Part shown: in pieces, positions 9,186 through 18,253 of the stretch
How positions within the stretch are numbered: position 1 is the first letter of the stretch
How the letters are laid out: every line of letters starts with the position of its first letter
Assembly: GCF_003719335.1 (NCBI RefSeq)
Contig: NZ_RIAS01000018.1
Coordinates: 80,483-144,482 of the forward strand
Reading direction: 5' to 3'
Origin: Paenibacillus amylolyticus
Lineage (GTDB): Bacteria > Bacillota > Bacilli > Paenibacillales > Paenibacillaceae
Length of the DNA stretch: 64,000 nucleotides
Program-made: the position numbers and the translations under genes
The notes under the pieces: generated by a model
Database searches by the model: none
Told to the model about the DNA's origin: nothing
Seen by the model: the letters and a program-made list of their open reading frames with translations, nothing else

Positions 9186-10067
9186 TTAATGATTTTGGGA
9201 TACATGAAGCAATTCATTTTTACGGAACAACTGTGGTGAAACACCAACGTATTGTTTGAATGCTCTGCTGAAATACACAGGTGTATTGAAGCCTAATGTC
9301 TCGGATATGGACAAAATCGGTGCATCGGTAGAAAGCAACAGCTTTTTGGCCTCTGCCACCCTTTTGCGTATGACATAATTGCTGATCGTATATCCCGTAG
9401 TTTCTTTAAAAGAATGACAAATATAATATTTGTTCAAATGCAGCGTTTTGGACAGTTCATCGAGTGAAACATTTTCCGCATAATTTTGGTTCAAATAATG
9501 AAGAACTCGGCTCACACTGGACTGCTTCTGTGAGGAAATCAGAATCGGATCGACCGATTGCTCCGTAGTCATTTTTCGATAAATCCGCAGTAGCAACTGA
9601 GTAAGAATCAATTTAACCATCGTTTTACATCCCGCACTTCGGGCATCCATCTCCTCTTTAATCCCTTTAAATGTACTTGAGATGTATTCACGCTCCTCCG
9701 GGGACCAATGTACCAATAAACCGTCGGGGTGACGGAAAATAGACATCAGATTCTCTAATTGACTAAGCTCAAGCATATCTAATAGCAATATTTCCGTAAA
9801 ATTAACAAAACTTCGCTTGTACACAATCTCTCTCGAAGGATTGATCCGATGAGGGACTCCGCCTCTGAAAATAAACATATCCCCGGGCTTCGGCTTATAG
9901 ATTCGATCACCGATTAAGAAGGTTGCATCCCCTTGGATAAAATAATGAATCTCATACCCGTTATGTGTATGAATGGGCCATTCATCCTGAAAATTGTCAG
10001 CTTCCGAGCGCACATAAATTTCATTTTCCTGCAATGCCATATTCGTCGGGGTGTGTATAGTTAACAT
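9186..10067 (-). CDS. AraC family regulator with N-terminal cupin domain
   Basis: The 293-aa start at 10067 is chosen because GGGAG lies about 10 nt upstream of this ATG; an upstream in-frame start at 10103 has no such site. Residues ~20-110 form a cupin-like ligand pocket ('WPIHTHNGYEIHYFIQGDA', 'KPGDMFIFRGGVPHRI'). The last ~95 residues are a double helix-turn-helix ('VSLDELSKTLHLNKYYICH' and 'LGFNTPVYFSRAFKQYVG'). It is the first gene of the uptake operon and so is likely its local, sugar-responsive activator. A perfect 11-bp inverted repeat and a cre-like site lie upstream. Confidence 0.9.
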   Translation of the reverse strand: MLTIHTPTNMALQENEIYVRSEADNFQDEWPIHTHNGYEIHYFIQGDATFLIGDRIYKPKPGDMFIFRGGVPHRINPSREIVYKRSFVNFTEILLLDMLELSQLENLMSIFRHPDGLLVHWSPEEREYISSTFKGIKEEMDARSAGCKTMVKLILTQLLLRIYRKMTTEQSVDPILISSQKQSSVSRVLHYLNQNYAENVSLDELSKTLHLNKYYICHSFKETTGYTISNYVIRKRVAEAKKLLLSTDAPILSISETLGFNTPVYFSRAFKQYVGVSPQLFRKNELLHVSQNH

Positions 10068-10099
10068 CAATAAAGATCTCCCTTCTCTGAATATAAATA

Positions 10100-10183
10100 G
10101 CAATATAGTTTAATCATTTGTAATGATAGCGCTTTACAATGAATTGTATCACAGATATTTCGAACTAATATGAACTATATTGC
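10100..10183. promoter_or_regulatory. Widely spaced inverted repeat upstream of the AraC gene
   Basis: GCAATATAGTT at 10100-10110 is exactly reverse-complemented by AACTATATTGC at 10173-10183, extending to 12 bp with one more matching base. The pair lies 33-116 nt upstream of the regulator start, a usual layout for operator half-sites of a looping AraC-type protein. Binding is an inference. Confidence 0.5.
10124..10138. promoter_or_regulatory. Possible cre (CcpA) box
   Basis: TGATAGCGCTTTACA resembles the catabolite-responsive consensus around its AGCGCTTT centre. It lies between the two halves of the inverted repeat upstream of the AraC-led operon, which would allow carbon catabolite control. 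The match is imperfect. Confidence 0.35.
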
Positions 10184-10247
10184 TGTATTGTTGATCACAA
10201 TTGTTGCAAATGATTTCAAAGGATCTCAACCATCTAAATGCTGGAAA

Positions 10248-10283
10248 TAAAAAAACACGCCATAGCTCTTAGTCTACGACGTG
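10248..10283 (-). terminator. Intrinsic terminator downstream of the 94-aa gene
   Basis: Reading the minus strand, CACGTCGTAG pairs with CTATGGCGTG (10 bp including two wobble pairs) and is followed by seven T. It ends transcription coming from the gene whose stop is at 10337. Confidence 0.75.
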
Positions 10284-10336
10284 GTGGAGATACTCTCTGA
10301 GTACGATTCGTTCTCCATATATACGAGCCATATCCG

Positions 10337-10621
10337 TTACCTCCCGGTTTGTTTCCTGATCTTATCCTTCTTTATTAATTTATCAATAATCAGACCCAAT
10401 GCTGTCCAAAAGAGCAGATGTAATCCACAAATGAGAGGTTTAAACAAGTACGTTGTCTCCGGGTTCATATTGATGTCTGTTAGCCAGCGGTTTAATAGCG
10501 GATTGAATGGATTCGTTAAATATATCAAAATGTTTTTATCATCATTACCAGATAGGTTGTTGAAACACACCAGTAATGAGAAAAGGACTAACCAAAAGGT
10601 CAGCCGTTTGAATATGTTCAT
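10337..10621 (-). CDS. Small membrane protein of unknown function
   Basis: A 94-aa protein with two predicted membrane helices, an N-terminal one ('LTFWLVLFSLLVCFNNL') and a C-terminal one ('GLHLLFWTALGLIIDKLI') followed by a basic tail. A terminator follows. I do not recognise a family; similar short two-helix proteins are common in Bacillota. Confidence 0.6.
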   Translation of the reverse strand: MNIFKRLTFWLVLFSLLVCFNNLSGNDDKNILIYLTNPFNPLLNRWLTDINMNPETTYLFKPLICGLHLLFWTALGLIIDKLIKKDKIRKQTGR

Positions 10622-10682
10622 CTTCGTCTATACCTCCTTCTAAACAAGCCATGCTCAGCGGACTCAATCCATCATAGAGAAG

Positions 10683-11147
10683 TTATTCAATCCCTCTGTA
10701 TTCTAATTTCAAAGCTCGAACAACCTCTCCATCAATAAGTTCCTCACTGATCCGCTGGAAACCGAGAGATTCGTACAAGGCACCTGCAACGTGATTATCA
10801 GGTCTGTGTCCAATCAGGATGCGTTTGCAGTCTAATGCCTTTTGCATCCTTTGAATCAAAGCACGGAGTGCTTCTTTTCCATATCCTCTGCCCTGATATT
10901 TGCTATCGATCATCAGTGCAGGCAGCCAATAATCACCCTCGTCAGGCTCTTGATCGGAGTACACCGCAAAACCTACCAAATCTGAATCGTTGTAAATTGC
11001 CATAGGTTGAAAATCTTTGACAAACCTAGACTCAGCCAACCAGTATACAACCGGTGCAGGGAACGTTGATTTCTGTTCTTCACTTACCTGCAATTGAGTA
11101 CAAGCAAACCAATCATCCATCGAAACAGGTCTCACCTGAATAGTCAT
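10683..11147 (-). CDS. GNAT N-acetyltransferase (BltD/diamine acetyltransferase-like)
   Basis: A 154-aa single-domain GNAT. Motif A reads 'LMIDSKYQGRGYGKEALRAL' with the acetyl-CoA loop QGRGYG, and motif B ends 'ALYESLGFQ'. The N-terminus ('VRPVSMDDWFACTQLQV') and length resemble BltD/PaiA-type polyamine acetyltransferases, but the substrate is not proven by sequence. Confidence 0.85.
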   Translation of the reverse strand: MTIQVRPVSMDDWFACTQLQVSEEQKSTFPAPVVYWLAESRFVKDFQPMAIYNDSDLVGFAVYSDQEPDEGDYWLPALMIDSKYQGRGYGKEALRALIQRMQKALDCKRILIGHRPDNHVAGALYESLGFQRISEELIDGEVVRALKLEYRGIE

Positions 11148-11260
11148 TTAAAATTCCTCCTAATGGTTTTCTTCGTTTTTTAATGCACGTATTCAACTGT
11201 TTTCTCATACTGCATCACTCCTTTCACATTGGCTTAGGTATTTCGGTGTGATTCATCTCA

Positions 11261-12106
11261 CTATTCATTTACACAAAAGTTCGTTTGCAGCGTCCATTCT
11301 AATCTTCGCAACCATTCCTTCTGTACATCCGGGTGGGCATTCTTGATGCGGTTCATGATCTGTATTACTTTGGATGTGGCGTAAGCTCGGATTAAATCAT
11401 GTGTTATTTGGACATTTGTATGTTCTGTATATGTACTTAAGAAGGCTCCTGACAGTTCCTTGGCCATATTAGGATAATGTAAATGCACAAACCAGACAAC
11501 CCATGCCACATCAAATAACGGGTTCCCCCAGCCTGCCCACTCCCAGTCCAAAATGAACATGGAATCGTTGCATAACATTACATTATGCGGTCCATAATCC
11601 CCGTGAATCAGAGTTTGTTCCCCATGATCTGGAATGCTTAATACTTCTTTTGCCATGCTCTTGATTCCAGTAGGCATGAACTTAAGTCCATCCACAGCAA
11701 CAGCGGATTTCATGATAACAGGCAACTCTGTCTCTTGGTCGTCTCGTTTGACGGAGTGCACCTCTTTGGCGAGATATTTACCCAGTTGCTCATACATTCT
11801 CCTGCCTTGGTCAAGTCTATCTTGATCCAAAATCTTCTGTGCATTTACGCCCGTGACATAGTCCATCATTACAAATAGCCGTTCATCTTGCTCAAAATAA
11901 TCATACACTCGAGGAGTCACCCCAGAATGAGTTAACAGCGTCAGTGCACTTATTTCTGTCTTTGCATCTGAATTATTCACATGATAGATTTTGGCAACCC
12001 TCTTCATGTCAGTTCCCTCAAGTAAGAGGGTCGTATTCGTATAACCGCCAGTTAATCCAACGATTTTTACATTTGGGAATCGATTTAACAAGGTGTCATG
12101 TATCAC
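11261..12106 (-). CDS. APH-fold phosphotransferase
   Basis: A 281-aa kinase of the aminoglycoside/choline phosphotransferase superfamily. The catalytic loop is 'LIHGDYGPHNVML' (HGD..xxN) and the metal-binding segment is 'FILDWEWAGWGNPLFDVAW'. The N-terminal lobe carries the glycine-rich 'GLTGGYTNTTLLLEG'. This fold phosphorylates antibiotics, choline, fructosamines or other small molecules; nothing here fixes which. It lies in a run of unrelated accessory genes. Confidence 0.85.
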   Translation of the reverse strand: MIHDTLLNRFPNVKIVGLTGGYTNTTLLLEGTDMKRVAKIYHVNNSDAKTEISALTLLTHSGVTPRVYDYFEQDERLFVMMDYVTGVNAQKILDQDRLDQGRRMYEQLGKYLAKEVHSVKRDDQETELPVIMKSAVAVDGLKFMPTGIKSMAKEVLSIPDHGEQTLIHGDYGPHNVMLCNDSMFILDWEWAGWGNPLFDVAWVVWFVHLHYPNMAKELSGAFLSTYTEHTNVQITHDLIRAYATSKVIQIMNRIKNAHPDVQKEWLRRLEWTLQTNFCVNE

Positions 12107-12158
12107 TTTATGATTCCTTCTTTCTTATTTCCATTAAGTGCTATTCACTAACGCGTAC

Positions 12159-13103
12159 TCAAATCTGATCTCCGATCTCGACAAGAACAGGACTATGTTT
12201 AGTCAATTCAGAGAGCTCAAAAGATTTATTGGCAGCCAACGCTGTTCGAGCGATACTTGCCCCTTCTGACTTCCAAACCGAATAAATATATTTGGAAAAA
12301 GCATATCCATTCAAGACGTACCCCCTATCTTGTAGCTGTCTGAACAATTTCGCACTTTCTTCAGACTGTTCAATATCCGCTAGAATACAAGCCAGATTAT
12401 TTAACGCAATATGAATATCTCGCTGTGAGTTTCTACATGAATTCACATCTTCCCAGCTGCCGACAACTTCTTCTTTTTTCATGGGCTCTAAGGAAGCCCA
12501 ATCAATGTTATCTATTAAATGCATCGTTTCATGCATAAGTAAATCTACTTCTCTTTCGTCTCTGGAGTGATACAGATAAGCTAGACGCTGTTTGTTATAT
12601 GTAATCCGGGCGAAAAGAAGATTGTCCCACTGCTGATCTTCCCAGGTAAGCTGTTTCATATGTTCTAAGACTTCCGGCATCTCGCTGTATCTCTCTAATG
12701 CCCAGAACGTACCGCCCAAGGCCCGGTGGCTCTCAAAACGAACGGCGCGATTGGAATCCAATTTTGGCGCATGATCGCAAGCATATCGATACCAGACAAT
12801 CCAATGCTCGAAGTAATTCCCCAGAGACAATGACAAAGCCTGTGTGGAATCGGAAACGACCCAATGATACTGTTCAGGGAGAAGAGTCTCCTTCCCCCAT
12901 TCGTAAAATGCCAGATGATTGGCATAAAGTAGCTCCGGCTCTCTTAACAGGGCGTAGCCATCTGAAATATTCCAGTATACCCAGCCGCGTTCATTCACAG
13001 CGAGTTCGCCGGTTTGCTCGTATTTTTTTAATAAGTTAATCATCTCCTGATGATCGCCTCGCACCACTGTTTCCCGAAAAGCATGAACGATATTCTTCCT
13101 CAT
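12159..13103 (-). CDS. Alpha-helical (TPR-like) protein of unknown function
   Basis: A 314-aa cytoplasmic protein of consecutive helix pairs, for example 'DHQEMINLLKKYEQTGELAV' near the N-terminus and 'LNNLACILADIEQSEESAKL' near residue 240, giving a tetratricopeptide-like pattern. No catalytic motif is visible. It ends 52 nt before the start of the APH-fold gene on the same strand. Confidence 0.7.
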   Translation of the reverse strand: MRKNIVHAFRETVVRGDHQEMINLLKKYEQTGELAVNERGWVYWNISDGYALLREPELLYANHLAFYEWGKETLLPEQYHWVVSDSTQALSLSLGNYFEHWIVWYRYACDHAPKLDSNRAVRFESHRALGGTFWALERYSEMPEVLEHMKQLTWEDQQWDNLLFARITYNKQRLAYLYHSRDEREVDLLMHETMHLIDNIDWASLEPMKKEEVVGSWEDVNSCRNSQRDIHIALNNLACILADIEQSEESAKLFRQLQDRGYVLNGYAFSKYIYSVWKSEGASIARTALAANKSFELSELTKHSPVLVEIGDQI

Positions 13104-13122
13104 CCTCCGTCCCTCATAGCCC

Positions 13123-13947
13123 TTACAATGGCTTCGTACCGCAAGCAGTAATAAAATTCATCATGGCATAGGCTTCTGGCGAATGATTGATAGCTTCAAA
13201 AGCTCGCTGCAACTGGGCAAACTCCTCCGGGCTAATGATGCCCTTTTCAACAAAATGTACAAAACGCTGGAGATTGAATTGTTGCTTGAAACCCTCTATA
13301 CCGATGATGTCACTGTGTTGAACAACCGCATCAATGTCAACATCAATGTATCCACTCTCAGCAAGGAGCCGCGGCAAACTTCTGCCAATTAACCGATTAC
13401 CGCCATGTTGGGCTACATAGTCGGCGATTTTCATTAATACGCTATGCAACGCCGGTATATCCGGATTCACCGCCCCAAAAATACCGTCGTCAACATCAAT
13501 AATGGCCAGCCGGCCACCAGGCTTGAGCACACGATAAATTTCTTGCGCAGCTTCGATCGGATTGTTCAGGTGAAGAAAGATCAGTCTAGCCACCACAAAA
13601 TCAAAGGAGTCATCTGGCAGATCCATTTGATATATGGAAGATTCCACAAACTGCAGTCGCTCGGAAGAAACGTCTTTCAGCCGTTCTTTGGCTTGTGCCT
13701 GTAACGTACGATCAATCTCAAGCGAGGTGATCTCGCTGCCCGGTAGACTGTTCAATAATTGTTCTGTGATGTAGCCTGGTCCGCTTCCGACCTCTAATAC
13801 ACGCATTCCATTTTTGAGCCCATACCACGACAGATTACGAAATTCTTTGGACCATCCCATGACCGCTTGCATCTTTAACCTCTCTAGTTCCTCATTGAAA
13901 CTTAATACTGCGGTTTGGATATTGTAAGTTGAACGCGTGTCAGTCAT
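13123..13947 (-). CDS. Class I SAM-dependent methyltransferase
   Basis: A 274-aa methyltransferase. Motif I is 'MRVLEVGSGPGYITEQLL' near residue 48, followed by 'SLEID' (motif II acidic residue), 'FDFVVARLIFLHL' and the motif 'VLKPGGRLAIIDVDDG'. The layout is that of Methyltransf_11/25 family small-molecule methylases. It lies 19 nt from the next gene on the same strand. Confidence 0.88.
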   Translation of the reverse strand: MTDTRSTYNIQTAVLSFNEELERLKMQAVMGWSKEFRNLSWYGLKNGMRVLEVGSGPGYITEQLLNSLPGSEITSLEIDRTLQAQAKERLKDVSSERLQFVESSIYQMDLPDDSFDFVVARLIFLHLNNPIEAAQEIYRVLKPGGRLAIIDVDDGIFGAVNPDIPALHSVLMKIADYVAQHGGNRLIGRSLPRLLAESGYIDVDIDAVVQHSDIIGIEGFKQQFNLQRFVHFVEKGIISPEEFAQLQRAFEAINHSPEAYAMMNFITACGTKPL

Positions 13948-13990
13948 ATTTCTTCATCTCCTGTTGATTAAAATGATAGAACCTGCATTC

Positions 13991-14767
13991 TCACACTTTT
14001 TTTCTACCTAAAAAAAGAGCAACCTTGTGATGTTTGTCTATCGTTCCACCTGCATGATCTATTGAACGTTTAATTCTCTCCAAAAGCGTACTCCGAACAT
14101 CCTCAGAAAGCTGCTGATGCTTGGAATTTGTATTTAAAAGTGCGACATACTCATCGCTCGAACAGGACTGTATCCAGTTATATTCCTTGACCTTAATGTC
14201 TGTGAACAAGCCCGAACGCTCCGTTATTTCTTTGCGCTCCTGAATGACTTCATCGGGCGAAGGATATTGAGAATCATCCAAATGAGAGGCTAGCGCAATG
14301 TAATGCGCACGGATTTCTCGATGCAGCTGGTCGTAGCCAGGAACATGAACTGTCCAAAAAAAACCTATGCATCCCTCATCCTCAAGCACTTCCCAGGCCC
14401 TGCGGTAACCGATCTCTGGATCAATAAAATGAAAGGCTGTCCCTGACACCATCAACTTGAAAAGCTTTCCTTCTTCATTCCATTCCTCAAACGAAGTGTT
14501 GATCACTTGAATGGATGGATACGATCTGAATTTATCTGCGGTAAACTGTGCCAAATTGCTACCTAATTCAATACACGTTATGTTGGTGTAGTGCTTACTT
14601 ACCAAACCACCAGTGGCCTGCCCTGTTCCGCAACCAACTTCAAGAATAGAATCTTGCTTATCAAGCTTCGCATATGTAAAAATATCATCAAACATTTCAC
14701 TCGGATAGACGGGTCTGTAACGCTCATATTCAATCGCTACGAGATTGAATGTTTCCTTGTTTTCCAT
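13991..14767 (-). CDS. Class I SAM-dependent methyltransferase
   Basis: The 258-aa start at 14767 is preferred because GAGGTGG lies 7 nt upstream; an upstream in-frame ATG at 14827 lacks such a site. Motif I is 'DSILEVGCGTGQATGGL', and 'FHFIDPEIGYRRAWEVLED' corresponds to the post-motif region of trans-aconitate-methyltransferase-like enzymes. Not obviously related to the neighbouring methyltransferase beyond the fold. Confidence 0.88.
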   Translation of the reverse strand: MENKETFNLVAIEYERYRPVYPSEMFDDIFTYAKLDKQDSILEVGCGTGQATGGLVSKHYTNITCIELGSNLAQFTADKFRSYPSIQVINTSFEEWNEEGKLFKLMVSGTAFHFIDPEIGYRRAWEVLEDEGCIGFFWTVHVPGYDQLHREIRAHYIALASHLDDSQYPSPDEVIQERKEITERSGLFTDIKVKEYNWIQSCSSDEYVALLNTNSKHQQLSEDVRSTLLERIKRSIDHAGGTIDKHHKVALFLGRKKV

Positions 14768-14901
14768 AAATATCCACCTCAAATTTGCTAACATTATTTT
14801 TCTCATTTCATTGACTAAACTTACCATATTTTATTATTGTTGAACATATCCGAATAAACCTCTCAATAATGGAATAATACTGTCTCCAGTTCAACAGTTA
14901 C

Positions 14902-14907
14902 TATAAT
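14902..14907 (+). promoter_or_regulatory. Probable -10 element for the DUF1569 gene
   Basis: TATAAT lies 17 nt upstream of the ATG at 14924, in the divergent intergenic region. The -35 region is weak, so only the -10 hexamer is claimed. Confidence 0.45.
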
Positions 14908-14923
14908 AGATCGGGGTGCTTCG

Positions 14924-15373
14924 ATGAAAAGTATTTTTGAAACAAGACATGCTACTGAAATTACAGATCGTATTGATCGACTCCGTGAAGATTCCACACC
15001 TCTGTGGGGAACCATGCAGGTTTCTCAAATGTTAGCTCACTGTGCAGCTTTTCATGATATCCCTTTGGGTAATACGTTCCCGCCAAGAGGATTGCTAGGA
15101 AGACTTGTTGGACGGTTTGCCAAACCGATGTTTTACAATGAAAAACCTTTACCACAAAATATGTCGACCATTCCAACCATCGTTATTGATGATGATCGAG
15201 TGTTTGAGACCGAGAAAGAAAAACTAAAAGAGCAGATCACTACTTTTCAAGTAAGAGGCCCAGATCAATGTTCCCATCATCCCCACCCTTTCTTCGGAAA
15301 ACTAACACCTGAGCAATGGGGAAAAGGAATCTATAAACATCTGGACCATCATCTAAAGCAATTTGGAGTTTAA
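14924..15373 (+). CDS. DUF1569 family protein (DinB-like)
   Basis: A 149-aa protein. 'LWGTMQVSQMLAHCAAFHD' near residue 28, 'HPFFGKLTPEQWGKGIYKH' near the end and the terminal 'LDHHLKQFG' match the DUF1569 family of DinB/YfiT-like four-helix bundles, whose three His residues bind metal. It is the only plus-strand gene between 2.3 and 44 kb. Function unknown. Confidence 0.85.
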   Translation: MKSIFETRHATEITDRIDRLREDSTPLWGTMQVSQMLAHCAAFHDIPLGNTFPPRGLLGRLVGRFAKPMFYNEKPLPQNMSTIPTIVIDDDRVFETEKEKLKEQITTFQVRGPDQCSHHPHPFFGKLTPEQWGKGIYKHLDHHLKQFGV

Positions 15374-15412
15374 ATGTAGAGTCTTATCCAGCCGCGACAG
15401 ATCCCATGATCG

Positions 15413-15483
15413 AAAAAAAGCCCATGACAACATTCCGCTTTATCACACATTTCTGCATGGTTCAAGCTTCAAGTGTCATGGGC
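15413..15483 (-). terminator. Terminator of the 16-kb glycan operon
   Basis: GCCCATGACA at 15420-15429 and TGTCATGGGC at 15474-15483 form a perfect 10-bp stem. On the minus strand it is followed by seven T. It sits 18 nt after the stop of the GH30 gene. Confidence 0.85.
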
Positions 15484-15500
15484 AATATCAAGTGAAGCTC

Positions 15501-17069
15501 TTACTCGCCACTTTCCACTTTCTGTGCGCCGCCAGTGAGGGTCACAACCGATTTTCCTGGAATGTTTACGATAAAAGTCTGCTCTTCTTCCGCTTCGGGT
15601 ACTCTCTCCTGACAAACCAGATCCAATTCCGCATTGGTTACGTAAGACTGCATTGTGGTAATTCGTTCATTTAATCCCAGCTCATGGAGGTGTAGTTGAA
15701 TGCATTTGTCCTGTTCACCATGATTCACAAAAACAGCTGTCACGGTTTGCTCTCCCTCATGGACATAGGCAGAACCTAACAAACCGCTGTCGGCTTCCTC
15801 ACCAAGTCCGGTCAAGTCGATTCGCTTCGCACCAGGCCGAATAAATCGGCTATAGTTACCGAGTACCCACAGCATTTTCGAAGTAAGAATATTTTGCTCA
15901 TCGCCGGTTTCATTAAAATCCGTATAGATTAATCCATCTTTGTAATCTACTTTGGAAACCGCTGTCCACCATTGCCATGCTGCCGCATTCGCTTCTACCA
16001 GATCAAAATGAATCGTTCTTGCCACATGAAGCGCAGGCTCGATCCCTAAATCACGTCCGGGACCATAATCCCCCAGAATGCAATATTCCGTCACCCAGTA
16101 CTTGCTCTCTTCATCGTAATGCTTCATGTTGGTGTGCAGCAATTGCCTCAATCTGACTAACCGATCGTCTCCGGGATTACTGTAGTCGGACCAGTATGAA
16201 TGGGAAGCCATTTTATTCCCTATCGCTTCTTTCACCTCAGGATCACCAATCATATCCTTTATGTATTCCCTATACTTCCCTGTGCCCAGCTTGTTAGCGC
16301 CGCTGGAATACGTGCCACTTCCCGCAAACTGGCGATAGTACTCATCGTCCAAGAGCGACGTAATTTCCACGCCATCCGGTGCACTGATCCGTGTCTGTAG
16401 ACCGGTATGCTGTAACTGGCGGTATAATTCCAGAATTACTTGTTTCAGATCATCATTATTGTAACGGTTCCCCTCCTGCCAAGACTGATTCCAATCCCAA
16501 GTCGGCTCGTTGATCGGGCTAATATAGTCAAAAGCGAGTCCTTTTCCCTTGAAATAGGATAAAACATCAATCAGATAAGACGCGAACTTTCCATTATAAC
16601 CTGGTTTCAGATTCGTCGAACCCACTTCAAGATCAGGCTGGGCATGCCCATTTTTGGTCATCCATACCGGTGGGCTATTTACAAAAGCGATTAGTGTCCC
16701 AACTCCCCGCTCACGCGCGGCTTGAAGGAACCACTGTTGGCCAGACTGTTTACTCCAGTCATACTCGTGCTCCTCTGATATTTTGAAAGCTTCGGCTCTT
16801 CTCCAGGGGTCGGGTATTCGATCCTGATCGGTTTCTGTTGAACCTGCGCCTATGTTAAAACGCCACGCGGACAACCCGATTCCTCGCTCCCTGGAAAATA
16901 ACAGATCGGCAATCTTTGCTTTATTTTCCTCACTCCAATACTTCCCTAGCGGTTCCATCGACCACGCATCCGACGCGCCAAAATTGTCTATGCTCTGATA
17001 ACATTTATTTCCATCAATCGTGACTTGTGCATCCAGCCTATCTATTGCTTGTGGGTTATCTCTTTGCAT
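15501..17069 (-). CDS. GH30 family glycoside hydrolase (galactanase-like)
   Basis: A 522-aa TIM-barrel glycosidase without a signal peptide, hence probably cytoplasmic. The acid/base is Glu188 in 'YISPINEPTWDW' and the nucleophile Glu328 in 'YWVTEYCILGDYG', both in typical GH30 positions. 'GIGLSAWRFNIGAGS' is the family strand-2 motif. The C-terminal ~100 residues form the beta-sandwich usual for GH30. The 'DNFGASDAW' start resembles endo-beta-1,6-galactanase subfamilies, an inference. It is the last gene of the long operon. Confidence 0.85.
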   Translation of the reverse strand: MQRDNPQAIDRLDAQVTIDGNKCYQSIDNFGASDAWSMEPLGKYWSEENKAKIADLLFSRERGIGLSAWRFNIGAGSTETDQDRIPDPWRRAEAFKISEEHEYDWSKQSGQQWFLQAARERGVGTLIAFVNSPPVWMTKNGHAQPDLEVGSTNLKPGYNGKFASYLIDVLSYFKGKGLAFDYISPINEPTWDWNQSWQEGNRYNNDDLKQVILELYRQLQHTGLQTRISAPDGVEITSLLDDEYYRQFAGSGTYSSGANKLGTGKYREYIKDMIGDPEVKEAIGNKMASHSYWSDYSNPGDDRLVRLRQLLHTNMKHYDEESKYWVTEYCILGDYGPGRDLGIEPALHVARTIHFDLVEANAAAWQWWTAVSKVDYKDGLIYTDFNETGDEQNILTSKMLWVLGNYSRFIRPGAKRIDLTGLGEEADSGLLGSAYVHEGEQTVTAVFVNHGEQDKCIQLHLHELGLNERITTMQSYVTNAELDLVCQERVPEAEEEQTFIVNIPGKSVVTLTGGAQKVESGE

Positions 17070-17218
17070 TCCTAATCCTCCTCTGCCGATAAGCCGTTAA
17101 AATAGCTATGGGTTAGAGACTGCCATCTACGTAGGCAGCCTCTTATAAGCTTCCAAATTCAGTGTCCTTCTCAAGTTATGAAGGACATATTCCCCTTCAG
17201 TTCACTGCTCCAATCCTG
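17070..17218 (-). other. 149-bp spacer with an imperfect hairpin
   Basis: The gap between the second permease of this operon and the GH30 gene contains an imperfect stem around 17126-17152 (GAG.CTGCC pairs with GGCAG.CTC) but no T-run. It may be a processing or stabilising structure within the transcript. No gene seen. Confidence 0.35.
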
Positions 17219-18232
17219 TTATCCTACAAGACCGGAACGTTCCACACTCTCCACGAAATGACGCTGAACGAACAGATAAATGATAATCAGCGGCAAAATG
17301 GCCATCAGTACACTCGTATTCATCATCATGGACATGAAAAACGGATCTTGTGTATAAGATGCCGCGGCCTGACCTCCGCCCGTCAGATACGTCGCAATGG
17401 TAAAGCCCGAGGACGACATCATCGAGGACATGACTTTAGGTTCATTTAAATACATATTGGTGAAGAAAGAATCATTCCACTGCCATACAAACGAGAACAG
17501 CATAACCGTAACCATTGAAGGTATCGCGTTAGGCAAAATAATACGTCCAAACGTTTTGAAATATCCAGCACCGTCCACGTAGGCTGCCTCTTCAATCTCA
17601 CGTGGGATACCTCTGAAGAACTGGCGAAAAATGTAGACGTACAGACCTGTTTTCACACCCATGCCGAGTGCTGCGGAAATCAGAAATGGCCAGTATGTGT
17701 TGATGAGATTAGCAGGACTGCCACGAAACAGCTCGATTAAGCCCATCACATCAAAGTTCTTAAAATTTAGATAGAGCGGAATCATGATCGTCTGTGAAGG
17801 CACCAAGATGGTAAAAATTACGGCAGCAAACAACAAACCGCTACCTCTGAACTTGATTCTTGCAAACCCGTAGCCGGCTAGCACACAGGTTATCGTCTGG
17901 AGAAGCATAACCGCAGAGGATAACCATAAGGTGTTCATCAGCACGCTGGGATAGTTCATCGCCGTGAAGACCAGTTTAAAGTTTTCGAGCGTAAACGTAC
18001 GCGGAATCCAGATCACCGTTGGGTCATACAGATCGGACATGCTTTTAAAGGATATCGATATTTTCAATAAAATCGGGTAAAGAATGACAAATGAAATGCC
18101 AAAGATCAAGACAAACCGAACCAGAATCCACGCCCACTTCTTGATCGCTTCAAACCAGTAGGCCGTGGATCCCAGGCGATGCATCCATTCCTTTTTCGCT
18201 GGCGGTTGCCCTGCTGCGGTTTCTGTCTTCAT
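17219..18232 (-). CDS. Carbohydrate ABC transporter permease (MalG type)
   Basis: A 337-aa membrane protein with a longer cytoplasmic N-terminus than usual (~35 residues). The EAA loop is 'REIEEAAYVDGAGYFKTFG' followed by 'IILPNAIP'. A substrate-specific insertion ('SSGFTIATYLTGGGQAAASY') lies in the last external loop. It pairs with the permease at 18254-19153, 21 nt upstream. Confidence 0.9.
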   Translation of the reverse strand: MKTETAAGQPPAKKEWMHRLGSTAYWFEAIKKWAWILVRFVLIFGISFVILYPILLKISISFKSMSDLYDPTVIWIPRTFTLENFKLVFTAMNYPSVLMNTLWLSSAVMLLQTITCVLAGYGFARIKFRGSGLLFAAVIFTILVPSQTIMIPLYLNFKNFDVMGLIELFRGSPANLINTYWPFLISAALGMGVKTGLYVYIFRQFFRGIPREIEEAAYVDGAGYFKTFGRIILPNAIPSMVTVMLFSFVWQWNDSFFTNMYLNEPKVMSSMMSSSGFTIATYLTGGGQAAASYTQDPFFMSMMMNTSVLMAILPLIIIYLFVQRHFVESVERSGLVG

Positions 18233-18253
18233 GTCAGGCCTCCTTCAGAATTA

